This document shows positions 1 to 11,737 of a stretch of 64,000 bases of DNA, piece after piece. The notes under the pieces were generated by a model. It saw nothing but the letters and a program-made list of their open reading frames with translations. It was not told the origin of the DNA and made no database searches. The stretch comes from Atherinomorus stipes (taxonomy: Eukaryota; Chordata; Actinopteri; Atheriniformes; Atherinidae). Numbering within the stretch: the stretch's first letter is position 1; every line of letters begins with the position of its first letter. A program made the position numbers and the translations under genes. Location: NCBI GenBank assembly GCA_023101725.1, contig JALJCO010013434.1:1381501-1445500 (forward strand), in the 5' to 3' direction.

Positions 1-1622
1 TATTTTGAGAACGTCATTTCTGAAAGAGGCAGAAAAAACAAGTTTTGTGGAGAAGTTAAATGACTGTTGCTATGCATAACTAATACCCCATGCTAAAAAC
101 TTCATAAGAAAAGATCATTTCTCCTAGTTTATTGGGAATATTTTACTGTTTTCAAGTTAAGCTTCTTGGCATGGCTGAAGCTATATATTCTTCACACATC
201 TGAAATGCAAGCCAGCCAACTAACAGTCAACATATAACTGTAAATAACAACACGATGAAAAAGGGGAGTAGAGCTAGAGCTCTGTCTCTGGAGTTCAAGT
301 AAGAAGCCAAAATTCATTTTGTGAGAGCACAAACACAACACAGCATATGCAGCTACTTGGAATTGCCTCTCTACTCCATATCTTCCCTCCTCTCTGTGGT
401 GCAGTAAGTTCAGGAAAAGGAAACATTTAGCATTTAGCTTCCCTCATACTCAGAAGGTGGGGACATTCAGGAACTTTATTCGGCTGCTACCATTTATAAC
501 AGCGGAATAGCATTATAGCATCATTTATCTAGAAAACCTTCCAACTCAATAGTTCATTTATGTAGGCTTCATGCTAGGTTTTTATTCCATAGTCTGTTTA
601 AGTGCCTTGTTTGTGATTACATTTTGGCGAGAAAATTGCATTTGAGGCAGTGCGTGTGTGTTTTGTGTGTCCCGTGATTTCTTCCCTCTGCGACCTGCTT
701 AAACAAAATCTTGTCTGTGCTCCTAATTAGCAAATTAAGCAAAAAATGTCCTTCCCCATTTGACAAAACAACAACACTAAAGTGTTGTCTTGAACTGTCT
801 CTCTGTCTTCACTCATAGTGTATGTGAATTCCTAAAACTGGGGCTGTTTCTCTACTCATTGGGTAGCAGATTGGAGGAGGGGGTCTTTGCATATTAAATT
901 AGTCATTTGTATTATTATATCTAAACCAGTCATGGAGGGACAATTTCCTTGGAAAAACACTTCACCGTATCCAATTTCATTAAAGAATGGGCGCAACAAC
1001 AACAGAATATGTCCATTGTCCAACCCATACTGTGTTTAACTAGCGATGGCAACTGAAAACTGGTTTGTGTCTTCACTACTGGAGTTGTGATCGTCGGATT
1101 TTCTGTATAAGCCCGTTAATGGTGACCTATGGGTGCTGATCTGTTTTTTCTCAAATGTGCTGCCATTATGAGCTCATTTACTTACTCGGTTTTATTTATC
1201 ATATTAGATCAACTGCAAAGGCTTTCAGACTGAACTGCCCAGTCATGATGAATGAAACTTTCTGAGCTGAAATGAGCTTGAGAGAGCAAGAAGCTGGTCC
1301 ACACTTTATTTCTTTCTGTACAGACTTTCCATGTTTCTCCAGTGCACGCGCGGATTCTCTCCATGTTCTCTGACGTCCTCCCACAATCCAAAAACATGCA
1401 TGCTACATAAGCTGGTGATTCTAAGCAATCCCAGGAGTGGGTGTGAATGATTGTGTGGTACTATGTTGGGCCTGTGATGGAGGAGAGACCTGTCCAGGGT
1501 GTACCCCAACACTCATCTGGTAGCAGCTGGATTAGACTCCACCCACCCCTGGGACCCCGAATTGGATTAAGTGAGTGTAGAAACTTGATGGATAGATAAG
1601 CTGAATTCAAGAGGTGGCTCAC
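1..1622. other. Non-coding left edge, probably szt2 intron
   Basis: This AT-rich stretch lies 3' of szt2 coding exon 2 and should be part of the following intron. I looked on the minus strand for the next conserved block of SZT2 and found none, so the third coding exon is probably beyond the window. The only recognisable content is a dispersed repeat at about 1325-1600. Confidence 0.5.
1325..1600 (+). repeat. Dispersed SINE/LINE-like repeat, copy 1
   Basis: This shares the order of blocks seen in the better copy at 58686-59020: a 'ttctctccatgttctctg' block, 'cctcccacaatccaaaaaca', 'gacctgtccagggtgtaccc', and an end resembling 'ggaccccgaattggattaag'. Other diverged copies are at 26995-27205 and 62775-62996. 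The family is abundant in fish genomes; I do not assign a Repbase name. The copy is old, with many substitutions. Confidence 0.7.
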
Positions 1623-1748
1623 CACTTCAGGTGTTGAAGCTGGCCAGACGACTTGATTGAGTTTACCAAGGAACCACGCCAGTCGCACATTCCTAGATAT
1701 CCGATAGTCCTCCTTCATGAGCAGGTAGATCTGGTCAGCCTCTTCCAC
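1623..1748 (-). CDS. szt2: szt2 coding exon 2
   Basis: This 126-nt exon (42 codons) follows acceptor ttcag and ends at a gtgagc donor. It holds the diagnostic YRISRNVRLAWFL segment. The last 13 codons (LNQVVWPASTPEV) are less conserved, so the 3' boundary is the weakest part of the call. Confidence 0.7.
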
Positions 1749-2375
1749 CTGAAGATGAGAAACACAACATACATGAAGATATCATTAAACCAAGCTCACT
1801 CCAATCAAATGACTGTCTGGCTTAGTCATCGGTTATTAAGCTGACAGCATCCACATTGCATGCTTGTGTGAACTGATGTGAACTGGAAGCTACATTTGAA
1901 AGCCATTTTCTGAACTACTGTAGTTCAGTTAATCTCTTAAGTCAATCAAGTAAACACTAGATTATATAGGAATCATTTTCAGTAAAATCCTAGTGCATAA
2001 ACTGGATAACTTTCTATGTTAAACTTGTTTTCACGGATGAGCTTTCATTAAGCTTTGTTTCAGATAGAAGGAAAATGTAGTTGTCCTCATCTTGCCTTAT
2101 CTTTGTTCATTACTCATCCAGATAATCAGATCTGAGCTGGATGTCTTGAACTAACCGTCTCTAATGCTAACAGCTGCTGCTGCTACTAGCTGTGGCTGGG
2201 ACAGCTATCGTCAACAAAACCTCCGTCAACTCGGGACGTTTTCAATGTGTTTCACTTTGAACGGAACTTCATGTAGTTCTGGCTGCAGGGACTAGCGTAT
2301 ATATGAAGAATGAGCACTGTTTTTGTAAATGCACGCACTCCTGAATGTTACCTCATTGTCTTGTCTCTCTGCCAT
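1623..2375 (-). CDS. szt2: SZT2 (KICSTOR subunit), N-terminal two coding exons, partial
   Basis: Two minus-strand exons (2352-2375 and 1623-1748) join in phase 0 to give a 50-residue start beginning MAERQDNE and continuing VEEADQIYLLMKEDYRISRN, then VRLAWFL. The block YRISRNVRLAWFL matches my recollection of the extreme N terminus of SZT2. SZT2 is a very large protein that tethers the GATOR1 complex to lysosomes within KICSTOR and so restrains mTORC1 when nutrients are low. The ATG at 2375 is followed by a donor gtaaca, and exon 2 is preceded by a pyrimidine-rich acceptor ending cag. An alternative donor inside exon 2, after WFLG, cannot be excluded. The rest of the gene lies left of the window. 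It is divergent from ddx10, with start codons about 2.5 kb apart. Confidence 0.75.
2352..2375 (-). CDS. szt2: szt2 coding exon 1
   Basis: This 24-nt coding part encodes MAERQDNE and ends at a gtaaca donor. It reads in phase 0 into the next exon. The 5' untranslated part continues to higher coordinates; its start is not defined. Confidence 0.7.
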
Positions 2376-3931
2376 GCTTTGTGTCGCATAGGAGCAGCAG
2401 GAATGTCTGTGAGCCTCAGATGATCAATATCCAGTGTTGTTTGTCCAAAAATGATCTGAATAAATACTTGTTTACCATCTGCCTTGTCTAATGATCAGGT
2501 GCTCGTACTGCACTGTACGCGCGGATGAGGTCTCATGCAACTTCCGCTGTGGTATTTCAAAATATAATTTGCCATGCTTTCTAAACCCGAAATAATTTCA
2601 AGTCTTTGTCCTGAAAGTGTAATAAAACAGTATATAAATTCAGGTGGTTACAAAACAACAAAGTTTTGACACGCAATAATCAAACACGTTAATGTTTGGA
2701 GTTATTCAGTCTTGAAAAATAAATACATTTGAGTCAGTTCGTCTTTTACTTTCAATTTTCACACAATCTATTTCCGGAATTTTTTTTCCCTTCTTTTTTC
2801 CCCCTTCTCTCTTTTTGAGGATGTTTGTGACCCGGAAGTATCGTCAAAAAGTTATTTGTTTGCTTGCTTACTTTTTTTCTTGCTTGTTCATATTCTTATT
2901 TTATGTCCAGGAACTTAGACACACGGTCGACCAAAGAGCAAACAGGAAAATAAAATATTTAGCTTAACAACTTCTTGAGTAACCGCTGACCTATGATGAA
3001 ACATCAAAGCGTCGAGAGTTGTCAAGTCCTTTATCTGCACTAAAGCAGGCGAGGAGCAAAAAGCGCTTTAGGAAATTGCAATTTAAAGTATCAAAATTTC
3101 AGCCTTGGCTAGAAGAAACTTTTTAGGCCAGCGCTGAATTTTGCCAGCTCTTTTATGGCTGAGAATTATTTATTTCTAGAGTTTTTAAATGCTCATTAGC
3201 GCCGTCGGGGGAAAAGATGGTACAATTTGTTTTTCCCGTTATACGCTTCACTGTCGGTGAATGGCCTAAATTACATAGCTAGCTAGCTATTTAGTTTTTA
3301 GTTATTCTTTTTATTATTATTAGCATCATTATGAAAATATTACTTTGTAAGGCCTTTTTAAAATATCACAGGCAAATATGCTCTAACTTGCTCCATCTCA
3401 TCCATTAACAGTTCAACAGCAAACCACACATAGCACTAAATTGTAAGAAGTTCTTATCAACCAAGATTTATAAATCTTGTTTAATGTAAACCTGTTCATA
3501 TAATATGAACAGCATAATATGCCACTTTGGCTCTGTTTCAGTATGTTGCATGTTTTACCCCTCCGTTTTATCTGCACTTATTTCAGTTGAAAAATATTGC
3601 AATTCCATGCAGCTTACAAATGAAATACTAGTTTTAAAAAGTCTGGTTAAATTAAAAATTAATAAATAAACAAAACAAACAAACAAAAAACAACTATACC
3701 CTGTGTTGTAATAGGTGTTATCCTCTGTTGTAATAGGGGTTATCTATATCTTTTGGGACTTTTTTTCCACTTTGGTAGGTTGGATATGTGTTTCATTCAC
3801 CCAAACTTAGTAATAATAATAATAAATACATTTTTGTGCCTTTTAGGGCACTCAAGGACACTATTAATAGTGTTAAACTATTCACAAATATAAACAGTCA
3901 ATTTATTACCTCCCTTTACCCTGATTTAATA

Positions 3932-4007
3932 AAAAAAATTAAAAAAAAAAAAAAAAAAAAAAAAATAAAAAAAAAAAAATAAAAAAAAAAAAAAAAACAA
4001 AAAAAGG

Positions 4008-4041
<34 letters not shown>

Positions 4042-4072
4042 AAAAAAAAAAAAAAAAGAAAATTAAAGAAAA

Positions 4073-4104
<32 letters not shown>

Positions 4105-4125
4105 AAGAAAAAGGCAAAAAAAAGA
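3932..4125. repeat. A-rich low-complexity tract
   Basis: Nearly 200 bases of poly-A are broken by single T, C and G residues and short AAAGAAA units. Such tracts are hard to sequence, so the exact length may be unreliable. Confidence 0.9.
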
Positions 4126-4841
4126 AAGAAATGAGGAGATATAGAGGGATCTATTATTAAAAAAAAAAATATAAATTTTTTTATTTATCTATTTAGACAA
4201 AAACCACCATCTAAAAAAAAATCATTTTTTTTTTTTTTTCTTCCGTTTTCCCCGCACTTCTTCCTCCCCCTGCATTGAGCTGCTTGACAAGACTTGGAAT
4301 GTGAAATCAGTTTCCAACACCAGTGGGTGATAAGGTTTGATATATAGGTGAGTGTCACAAAGTTTTCTATACATGTCGGCATCTCTGGTCTGACAGGTAA
4401 ATGATAAGATGGATTGATGGGCTAAAATGAAAAGAATTATGTTGACAGAGGAAAAGTCACGATCTTCATTCAGAATCAGTAAACAAAACAGTGTACTCAA
4501 ACTGAGAAACAAGAGGAACAATGCAGAGGGTGATGATGACAAGATTATGAAAAGGCCATTGTAGTTTTAAAGACAATATATAACAGTTAAGGATAAATCT
4601 GAGTTATGTAAATTCTGTCAAAAGTCATAAACAGTTTAACATTTTTCCAAAGAGTTGCCTTTGGTTGGAGGCCTTCAGATTAAAAGGAATAAAGCCAAAG
4701 ATCTGATAGGTATTCTGAAATATGATTAAACAAAACGACTGAAAAGAAGAGTGGTTAAATCCAGCAGATGGCCATAATGCTACTTTGTGGATGACGAGCA
4801 ACTGCGAAACATCGACGAAGAAGTGGTGGGTCGTGCGATTA

Positions 4842-4849
4842 TGACATCA
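4842..4849 (+). promoter_or_regulatory. CRE/ATF-like site upstream of ddx10
   Basis: TGACATCA, one mismatch from the CRE consensus TGACGTCA, lies 72 bases upstream of the ddx10 ATG in a short GC-richer patch likely to be the core promoter. Function is inferred from position only. Confidence 0.3.
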
Positions 4850-4920
4850 TCTTGTGTGCGACATAGAACTACTTTCCCCACGCTGTCAGCCTAGATTTTA
4901 ACTTATGCGGTTCGTAAACC

Positions 4921-6270
4921 ATGGAGAAAAAAGGGGTCAGTCCTACCAAAAATAAACCCAAACCCGAAAAGATGACAGGCGACACTGACCCGGTCAAAAA
5001 CTTTGAGAAGTGGAAGAAAAAGTACAGTAAGACAAAGGCACGAGTGAATCGCGAGAAAGCGAAAAGGAAGAAACCCGAGTGGCAAGTCGAACGAGAATAC
5101 ATCGACAAGCTTGTTAGCAGGTACGAAGAAGTCAACATCAAGGAAGTTGTCAGGTTTTCTGACTTCCCTCTTTCCAAAAAAACCTTGCTAGGTTTGCAGG
5201 AGAATCAGTACAGACAACCCACGGAGATCCAGAAACAGACGATCGGCTTCGCTTTGCAAGGTAAAGATGTTCTCGGCGCGGCGAAGACTGGCTCAGGGAA
5301 GACCTTAGCCTTCCTCATCCCGGTGCTGGAGTGTCTGTATCGCCAGCAGTGGACCTCCGTGGACGGCCTCGGTGCTCTCATCATATCTCCCACCAGAGAG
5401 CTCGCGTACCAGACCTTTGAAGTTCTCCGCAGAGTGGGGAAAAATCACGAGTTTTCCGCGGGGCTGGTCATCGGTGGAAAAGACCTAAAAGCCGAATCAG
5501 AAAGAATACCCCAAACCAACATTGTCATTTGCACCCCAGGCCGGCTGCTTCAGCACATGGACGAGACAGCCACTTTCCATGCCAGCGGCCTTCACATGCT
5601 CGTCCTGGACGAGGCGGACCGCATCCTGGACATGGGTTTTGCAGATACACTCAATGCCATTGTGGAGAACCTTCCCAGGTCCCGACAGACCCTGCTGTTC
5701 TCTGCCACACAGACCAAGTCCGTTAAAGACCTGGCCCGGCTCAGTCTCAAAGATCCTGAGTATGTCTGGGTCCACGAGAAAGCCAAATTCAGCACGCCAG
5801 CCACCTTGGAGCAGAACTACGTGGTGTGTGAGCTCCACCAGAAGGTAAACATGCTTTACTCGTTCATGAGAAGCCATCTGAAGAAGAAAATCATAGTCTT
5901 CTTCGCCTGCTGCAAGGAGGTGCAGTACCTTTTCCGAGCTTTCTGCCGTCTCAGACCTGGAATCCCCATCCTGGCTTTGCATGGGAAGCAGCAGCAGATG
6001 AAGAGGGTGGAGGTCTACAATGATTTCCTCAGAAAGCAGAACGCAGTGCTCTTTGCCACGGACATAGCCGCCAGAGGCCTGGACTTCCCCGCTGTTAACT
6101 GGGTGCTGCAGTTTGACTGTCCAGAGGATGCAGACACTTACATCCACAGGGTGGGCCGCACAGCCAGGTACAAGGAAGGCGGAGAGGCCTTACTGCTTCT
6201 GTTGCCTTCAGAGGAGAAAGGCATGTTGGCACAGCTGCAGGAGAAGAAGGTCCCCATCAATAAGATCCAA
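4921..6270 (+). CDS. ddx10: ddx10 coding exon 1 (whole helicase core)
   Basis: These 450 codons encode the basic N-terminal extension and both RecA-like domains without interruption. Retention of the intron would add 18 residues before a stop at 6325-6327, leaving a helicase core without the acidic tail. Confidence 0.93.
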
Positions 6271-8937
6271 GTGAGACATTGTGCATCCACAATCACACAC
6301 ACACTCAGAAAAGGGACTGTTTATTGACTTAAAGCCTAAAAAACAGGTGAAGAATATTCAACTTTCCTGTCATAAAAGCAGTTTAATCAAAGGTTAAAAA
6401 AAGTTATATGATGAAAAGTTTAATTTGCATTATTTAATTGAATGTAGTGAAACATTTAGCAGCAATACCAACTAATATTTCGTGTTCGTTGGAAAAATGA
6501 ATGCCAAATGGCTGGTTTCAATTAGCAGTAGTTGCGTTTTATTTTTATTTATAAGATTTTCAGTTGAATGAATATGCACCTGATGAATAGTAATGCAAAC
6601 AGTGCAGCAACATACAAGCAAAAGACTGCTCCTAATTTGGTATATTTGACAGTGGATTTATTTTCAAACATCAGCAGATTTTTTTTTTGTTTTGTTTTTT
6701 TTTTGTAGGGGGACAAAATGCAACTTGAAGTGAAGCCCTGACAACCCAGTGAAAATAAATCTGCTCACATTAGTAAACTGGAGCAGAATAATATTCGCCT
6801 CTATTAAACTGTAAAACGAAGCTCTTATGAAGATGGTGGTTATGTTATTATCATTTAAAATGATTTCTACTGTATGATGTGGATTAATGGGATATATGCA
6901 CAACTCCACTACTTCCTGAACTTAAGTCAGCTCTTTTGTCTCCTGTCTTTCATTATTGGACAATGAAAAAAAAAAAAAAAAAAAAGAAAAAAAAAGAAAA
7001 AACGGCCTTGGATTATGAGGCAGAGAGAAATCATAATGTTCTCTGTTAAAATTGGACATGTAAGTTTTTATCTGTGACAGTGTGCTTTACCGGAAGGTAT
7101 TTTTATGTAATGAAAGAACAGTTAAATCGATTAGACCACCCTTGAAATGTCTGACAACTACAGAAACTGGAGAAAAAGAAAGAATTTTGGCAATTTTCCT
7201 GTGTTGGGGAATGTTTTTCCCTTTTTTAGAAGTTTAAAAAAAGGAAAACAGCATTTTATGTGACTTAAGATATCTTGTCAGACAACATAAGAATACAATT
7301 ATATCAGTTTAATGTGAGGTTACATCATAATACAACACACAAATCTGTGTGAGAGCTACAGTTCAAATGTTGTATTTACAAGCAAAAAGAGGAGAACAGT
7401 TAAATTGTGCAGTTGTGCTTGTGAGGGATCTGCTTTCTGTAAAGCAGCTAAAGAAGCATCACTGCGATGGGCTTGTTTTTATTCAATTTAACGTCTTTAG
7501 AAGCCTTTTATCTAAAAAAAAAATTCTCGTCATGTATGGCCACTGATCATTCAAACGGGGGATAAACAGTGTTTTTATTTTATGTTTAAAGTGAGTCGTG
7601 AACATTTGGAGGATATTTAAGTGTACCTCCTGCCCACCAACACAGACCAAACAGTTACGGCTCATATAAACAGCACAAACTTCTGGATTTCAATGTTCCA
7701 AGACCAGAAAAGCAGCCAGCCTCCTCTCTGCTGATTAATTTTGTTGTTTGTTTGATTCCAGGTGAATCCAGACAAGCTGCAGGGTGTAGAACAGAAACTG
7801 GAGGCCTTCCTGGCCCAGGAGAAGGAGCAGAAAGAGCGAGCTCAGAGGTGTTTCGTTTCCTACCTGCGCTCGGTCTATCTGATGAGGAACAAAGCTGTGT
7901 TTGATGTCTTTAAACTCCAGCTTCACGAGTATGCTCTGTCTCTGGGCCTCGCTGTGGCTCCTAGAGTGCGCTTCCTAAATAAAGCTCAGGCACAGAAAGC
8001 TGAGAAAGGAGGACAGGAAGAGGAGGAGCAGTCTGATGAAGAGGAGGAGCTCAGGAACTTTAAGGCCCGGCTGAAAGGGCAGGGCCCTCGTGATGAAAGC
8101 CAGAGCTCAGACTCGGAGGCCTCAGAGGATGAAGAAAGTGCAGAGGAAAAAGATAAGGAGCAGTCCAACACGCTGCTTCTAGGTGACAACGATGAAGATG
8201 ACGATGATCTTCGAGACTTGGATCTACTCGTGGTGAAAAGAAAGGATGTCTTTAACTTGACAGAAGACGAGCAGAAGCCAGAGGAGCCAAGTGAGTGCTC
8301 CAAAAACAAAAAGGGAAAGGAAACAAAGTACAAAGACGCCAAAAAGATTCTCAAGAGAAACTTTCAAGTCAACATCAAGACAACTTTCAGTGAGGATGGA
8401 GAGGCTGTGCAGCTGTGGCCTCCTGTACAGCGGGCAGCGGCCGGGGACGAAGATGAGGAGGAGGAGGTTTCAGGTATCAATGTGGAGAAGGCGAAGGAGA
8501 GGCTGAGACGTGAAGATCAGGAATTTGACAAGCAGGAGTACAGAAACAGGGTGCAAGCCAAACACAGAGAGAAGAGGCTGAAGGCCAAGGCAGCCAGGAG
8601 GGAGGCGAGCAGGCAGCACAGGCAGGCGTCTGACGAAGAGGATGAAGTTGTGGCATACCTGGCCAATCACAGTGAAGATGAGTTTGATCCTAGCTCCCTG
8701 CCCGACCCTGACAAACCGCAACAAATCTCTTCATCAGCTGAGGAGGAGGAGGATCAAATAAAGTCTGTTAAACGGCAGCACAGCAGTGAGGACAGCGGGG
8801 ATGATGAGGAGGAGCTCAGTATGAGCAAGAGGAAGAAAGCAAAGCAGCTGGATGATGAGCACTCAACTCTGGACACGGGTCTCTCCCTGGCTGAAGATGA
8901 AGAGTTAGTCTTGCATCTATTGGGTGGACAGAAATAG
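4921..8937 (+). CDS. ddx10: DDX10, nucleolar DEAD-box RNA helicase (two coding exons)
   Basis: Exons 4921-6270 and 7762-8937 join in phase 0 (CAA|gtgaga ... ccag|GTG) to give 841 residues, against about 875 in human DDX10. The family (yeast Dbp4/Hca4) acts in the nucleolus in small-subunit pre-rRNA processing, releasing snoRNAs from the processome. Motifs are in order: Q motif around QPTEIQ (99-104), Walker A AKTGSGKT (121-128), PTRELA (158-162), TPGR (205-208), DEAD (230-233), SAT (261-263), TDIAARGLDF (380-389), HRVGRTAR (409-416). After the core come the DUF4217-type block (QRCFVSYLRSVYLM), the landmark EYALSLGLAVAPRVRFLNK, long acidic and lysine-rich stretches, and the conserved end DTGLSLAEDEELVLHLL. 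It is intact, with no stop or frameshift. Human DDX10 has many introns; here only one interrupts the coding sequence. Confidence 0.95.
6271..7761 (+). other. ddx10 intron
   Basis: This 1491-base AT-rich intron starts gtgaga and ends ttgattccag. It contains a poly-A run near 6965-7003 and no recognisable gene or transposon. Confidence 0.85.
7762..8937 (+). CDS. ddx10: ddx10 coding exon 2 (C-terminal region)
   Basis: These 391 codons and a TAG stop encode the block after the helicase core. The first residues VNPDKL align with the human INPEKL. Runs such as EEEEQSDEEEEL and DEDDDDLRDLDLL are the acidic tail typical of nucleolar helicases, and KAKHREKRLKAKAARREA is the basic stretch. Confidence 0.93.
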   Translation: MNPDKLQGVEQKLEAFLAQEKEQKERAQRCFVSYLRSVYLMRNKAVFDVFKLQLHEYALSLGLAVAPRVRFLNKAQAQKAEKGGQEEEEQSDEEEELRNFKARLKGQGPRDESQSSDSEASEDEESAEEKDKEQSNTLLLGDNDEDDDDLRDLDLLVVKRKDVFNLTEDEQKPEEPSECSKNKKGKETKYKDAKKILKRNFQVNIKTTFSEDGEAVQLWPPVQRAAAGDEDEEEEVSGINVEKAKERLRREDQEFDKQEYRNRVQAKHREKRLKAKAARREASRQHRQASDEEDEVVAYLANHSEDEFDPSSLPDPDKPQQISSSAEEEEDQIKSVKRQHSSEDSGDDEEELSMSKRKKAKQLDDEHSTLDTGLSLAEDEELVLHLLGGQK

Positions 8938-11108
8938 AGATAATGATAAGACAGAAAAATGTTTACAGGCACATGTTTAATATTCTGTCCAGATTTTCAG
9001 TCAGTTTCTGTTGACTTTGGGAGAAACAACCAAGCTAAAGGGCGACTTCACCGTTTCAGTGCTGCAATTTGGTAGAAAAGCCTCAGATACTCGGTGTTTT
9101 AGACTTTGACATTCCACATCATCTGGCTGATTGTATCTGACCGAACACATCTTAACAAACAAACTTCACAGAATTTCATGGTATTAGTCTTTTTTCAATG
9201 GCAACACTAAAAGGCGAGTTCCAGGTGTGTGTATAAACATGTTTGACATCTGCACAGTCACAGACTTTGAGGTACTGATGTCTTTTCAGATGATTTAGTC
9301 TTCATCCTGAGCTTTGCTTTAATATTGAACTAGTAAGAGTCACCTCCTCCTCATCATCTGGACTGGAAATTATACCAATATTGGCTGAATATTTAACAGG
9401 ATCTCAGTCGTGTGTATTAAAATCAGATAATACTATAACAGAATTGATGTGAACCTGCTCATTGAGTTATTAAAGAGTTTTATTGTCCTTTTTGAGTCTT
9501 TATTTAATGGTACAAAACAAAAAATGGTCAAAGATATTTATTATAGCTGTATTCACTGAAATTCATTTGTTGGATTAAAAACTCCATGTGATAAGCTAGT
9601 TGGGTCACTGTGAAGTAATGTACGAGTAGTTAGAAATGGTTAAAGTTTATTTCCCATGTGATACAATTGCTCCTACAAGTCATTTTCAGAAGAATGACAA
9701 CAAATTTGAGCAGGAGGTTGGATACATACCTACTTCCATAATCCTACATCCTTGACCATTTGCAGCTTTAATACACAGTTCTGGATTCTGCTGGGAAAAA
9801 CTAAAGTTTTAGATGTACAAGTTTTTCTTTTGAGTCACAGAAAAGGTAATATATTTTTCCCCATGTGAAAACAGCCAGCTGTTGCACAATTATGTGAATT
9901 CACACTATGGGCATGTAAACACCTGCTCTTTATTACATGTCACTCAATGTCTTTTACGACCTTATCTGTGTAACAGATTGATTAAAAATGTCTTCTTAGA
10001 CCCAACTTCTCTTCCTTCAGAACAGGTTCCTCAATGAGACACCTGCATTTTTAAATCCTTAATTTTACTCACTGCAAAAGTAACGGCTAGAAGTGGTTTT
10101 TGACTTAGTTCAAGGAGAAAATCGATTTAGAGTATCTTATTTACCATGAGTGGAATTGCAGTATTGCTATAGAAATTTAAATGAACGACTGAAACATACC
10201 GTATAAGTTATTTATTTTTTAAGAAAAAATAAGATCACTTTTTTTTTTTTTTTTTTACTGTTTTAAAGAGTAAACTAAGAAATACCAAAACTAACATCTG
10301 AGTCATCTGGCAACAAAAAACCCTTTTTTATTTCATTTAAATTGAGTGTAACATATCTGTTGCCAGCAGGTGGCGCTGAAGTAATTTATTCAGGTATTGT
10401 AAATAATCTCAGCTCCAGTTTACCAGATTACTTTCATGCCCGAGAGTTCGGAATACATGTCGATACAACAATATTCCGTATAATTTTCTAATTAGAAATA
10501 GAGTAATGGATCTGAAATAAATTCAAAGTAGTGCCAACTTGTGGTTTTTAGATCTGATAAATGTACTCTCAGCACTTACGTCTGCTGTAAGCCTGAATTC
10601 CAAGTAACTTTATGTCACAGTCTGAGCATACCTTATTAGAAACTGTGGCTGCTATTCATTACATTCAGGATTATGTTGTTTAACTCTGTAAACATATTCA
10701 GTTCTGCCTGTTCTAAAATTACAATCTGCAATTGTAAATACATTATTTTTAAACTGTACATCCCCTGAATGTCACTTCAGCACATGCACCATATTTCAGC
10801 AGACATCTAAACATGTTCACTGGGTTCCTTGGTTAAGCCATGTTTATGATACGATGCTGTGGTAGAAATATGTGTGGTAAAGTATGGGATGTGGCGAGTG
10901 GGCCCTAAATGGTAAATAATTACACGTCTTGGTCTTTCATAGCTGTGTAAACTATTGTATATCACCAAAACTGTGCTAATTTGATATACATTTAAAATAA
11001 CCTTCCAGTATAATGTTTGTCTAATAGTTTTCTAATAGTTTTCTCAGCTTACGCTTGCTTTTTTTTTAATGGCGAGGAGGTGTCACTCTTCTGTCCTATG
11101 TGCATTGA
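8938..11108. other. ddx10 3' UTR and ddx10-taf4b intergenic DNA
   Basis: AT-rich sequence without open reading frames of interest. The proximal part must hold the ddx10 3' UTR; ATTAAA-type signals occur near 9470 and 9570, but I cannot choose between them. The distal part should hold the taf4b promoter. Confidence 0.5.
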
Positions 11109-11163
11109 ATGCAGCTCAAGTACGTTCATGTTGTCCCATGGTCATCGGGACTCATTTTCCGAG
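11109..11163 (+). other. taf4b: taf4b upstream exon, possibly coding
   Basis: An ATG at 11109 opens a frame running through CGAG|gtaagc at 11163; joined to the acceptor at 11737 it continues in frame to the ATG at 11749 (MQLKYVHVVPWSSGLIF, then RGRNDM). It may add 22 residues or may simply be a 5' UTR exon. The transcription start is not visible. Confidence 0.4.
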
Positions 11164-11737
11164 GTAAGCACGCGCCGCTAATTGAGACCAGCCTGCCTGT
11201 TTGTCTACTTATGGGCGCAGATTTTTGGTTGAAGCCAAAGATTGATGCAATTCTAGTATATCATGAACAGTATGAAATAACTTATTATATTTTGTTAACA
11301 CGTGGAACCACGTAGGTAACGATCTTGTTCGTTTTTTCGATTAAAGCGACTAATTTAAGCAAAGACAGACTTATTTTCGCTAGCAAGCTAACTACGAAAA
11401 ATGATAAAAACTTAGGAACGTTTTCCGTTGGTTAACCTGGTTGGTAACACGTTCAGCACACTAGTCTTGTTTTTAAAGATTGATGTCAAGTTTACGTTAA
11501 ACCAATTGGAAGTGAAGTGAAAATTCAGTGGTCTCAAGTACCTTGACACGAAATAATAGGGTTTAGTGGGATTTCACCCTCCCCTTCACACACACACACA
11601 CACTTATTTCCCATTAATGGAGCACCTACACGTAATATGGCATTTGAAAGACGTAAATTTATTTGAGCTATCATCATCATCATTATTATGCTTGTTGAAT
11701 TAATTCTAACATTTTGTTTGACTCATCATACTTTCAG

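Larger units (their letters stand above)
2376..4920. other. Intergenic region between divergent szt2 and ddx10
   Basis: No coding exon was found. The region should hold both promoters and the szt2 5' UTR. It includes a long A-rich low-complexity tract at 3932-4125 and otherwise unremarkable AT-rich sequence. Confidence 0.6.

Noticed and set aside
5497..6147. 216-codon open frame antisense to ddx10
   Set aside because: It lies entirely opposite the conserved helicase core, has no domain, and is explained by codon bias of the sense gene.
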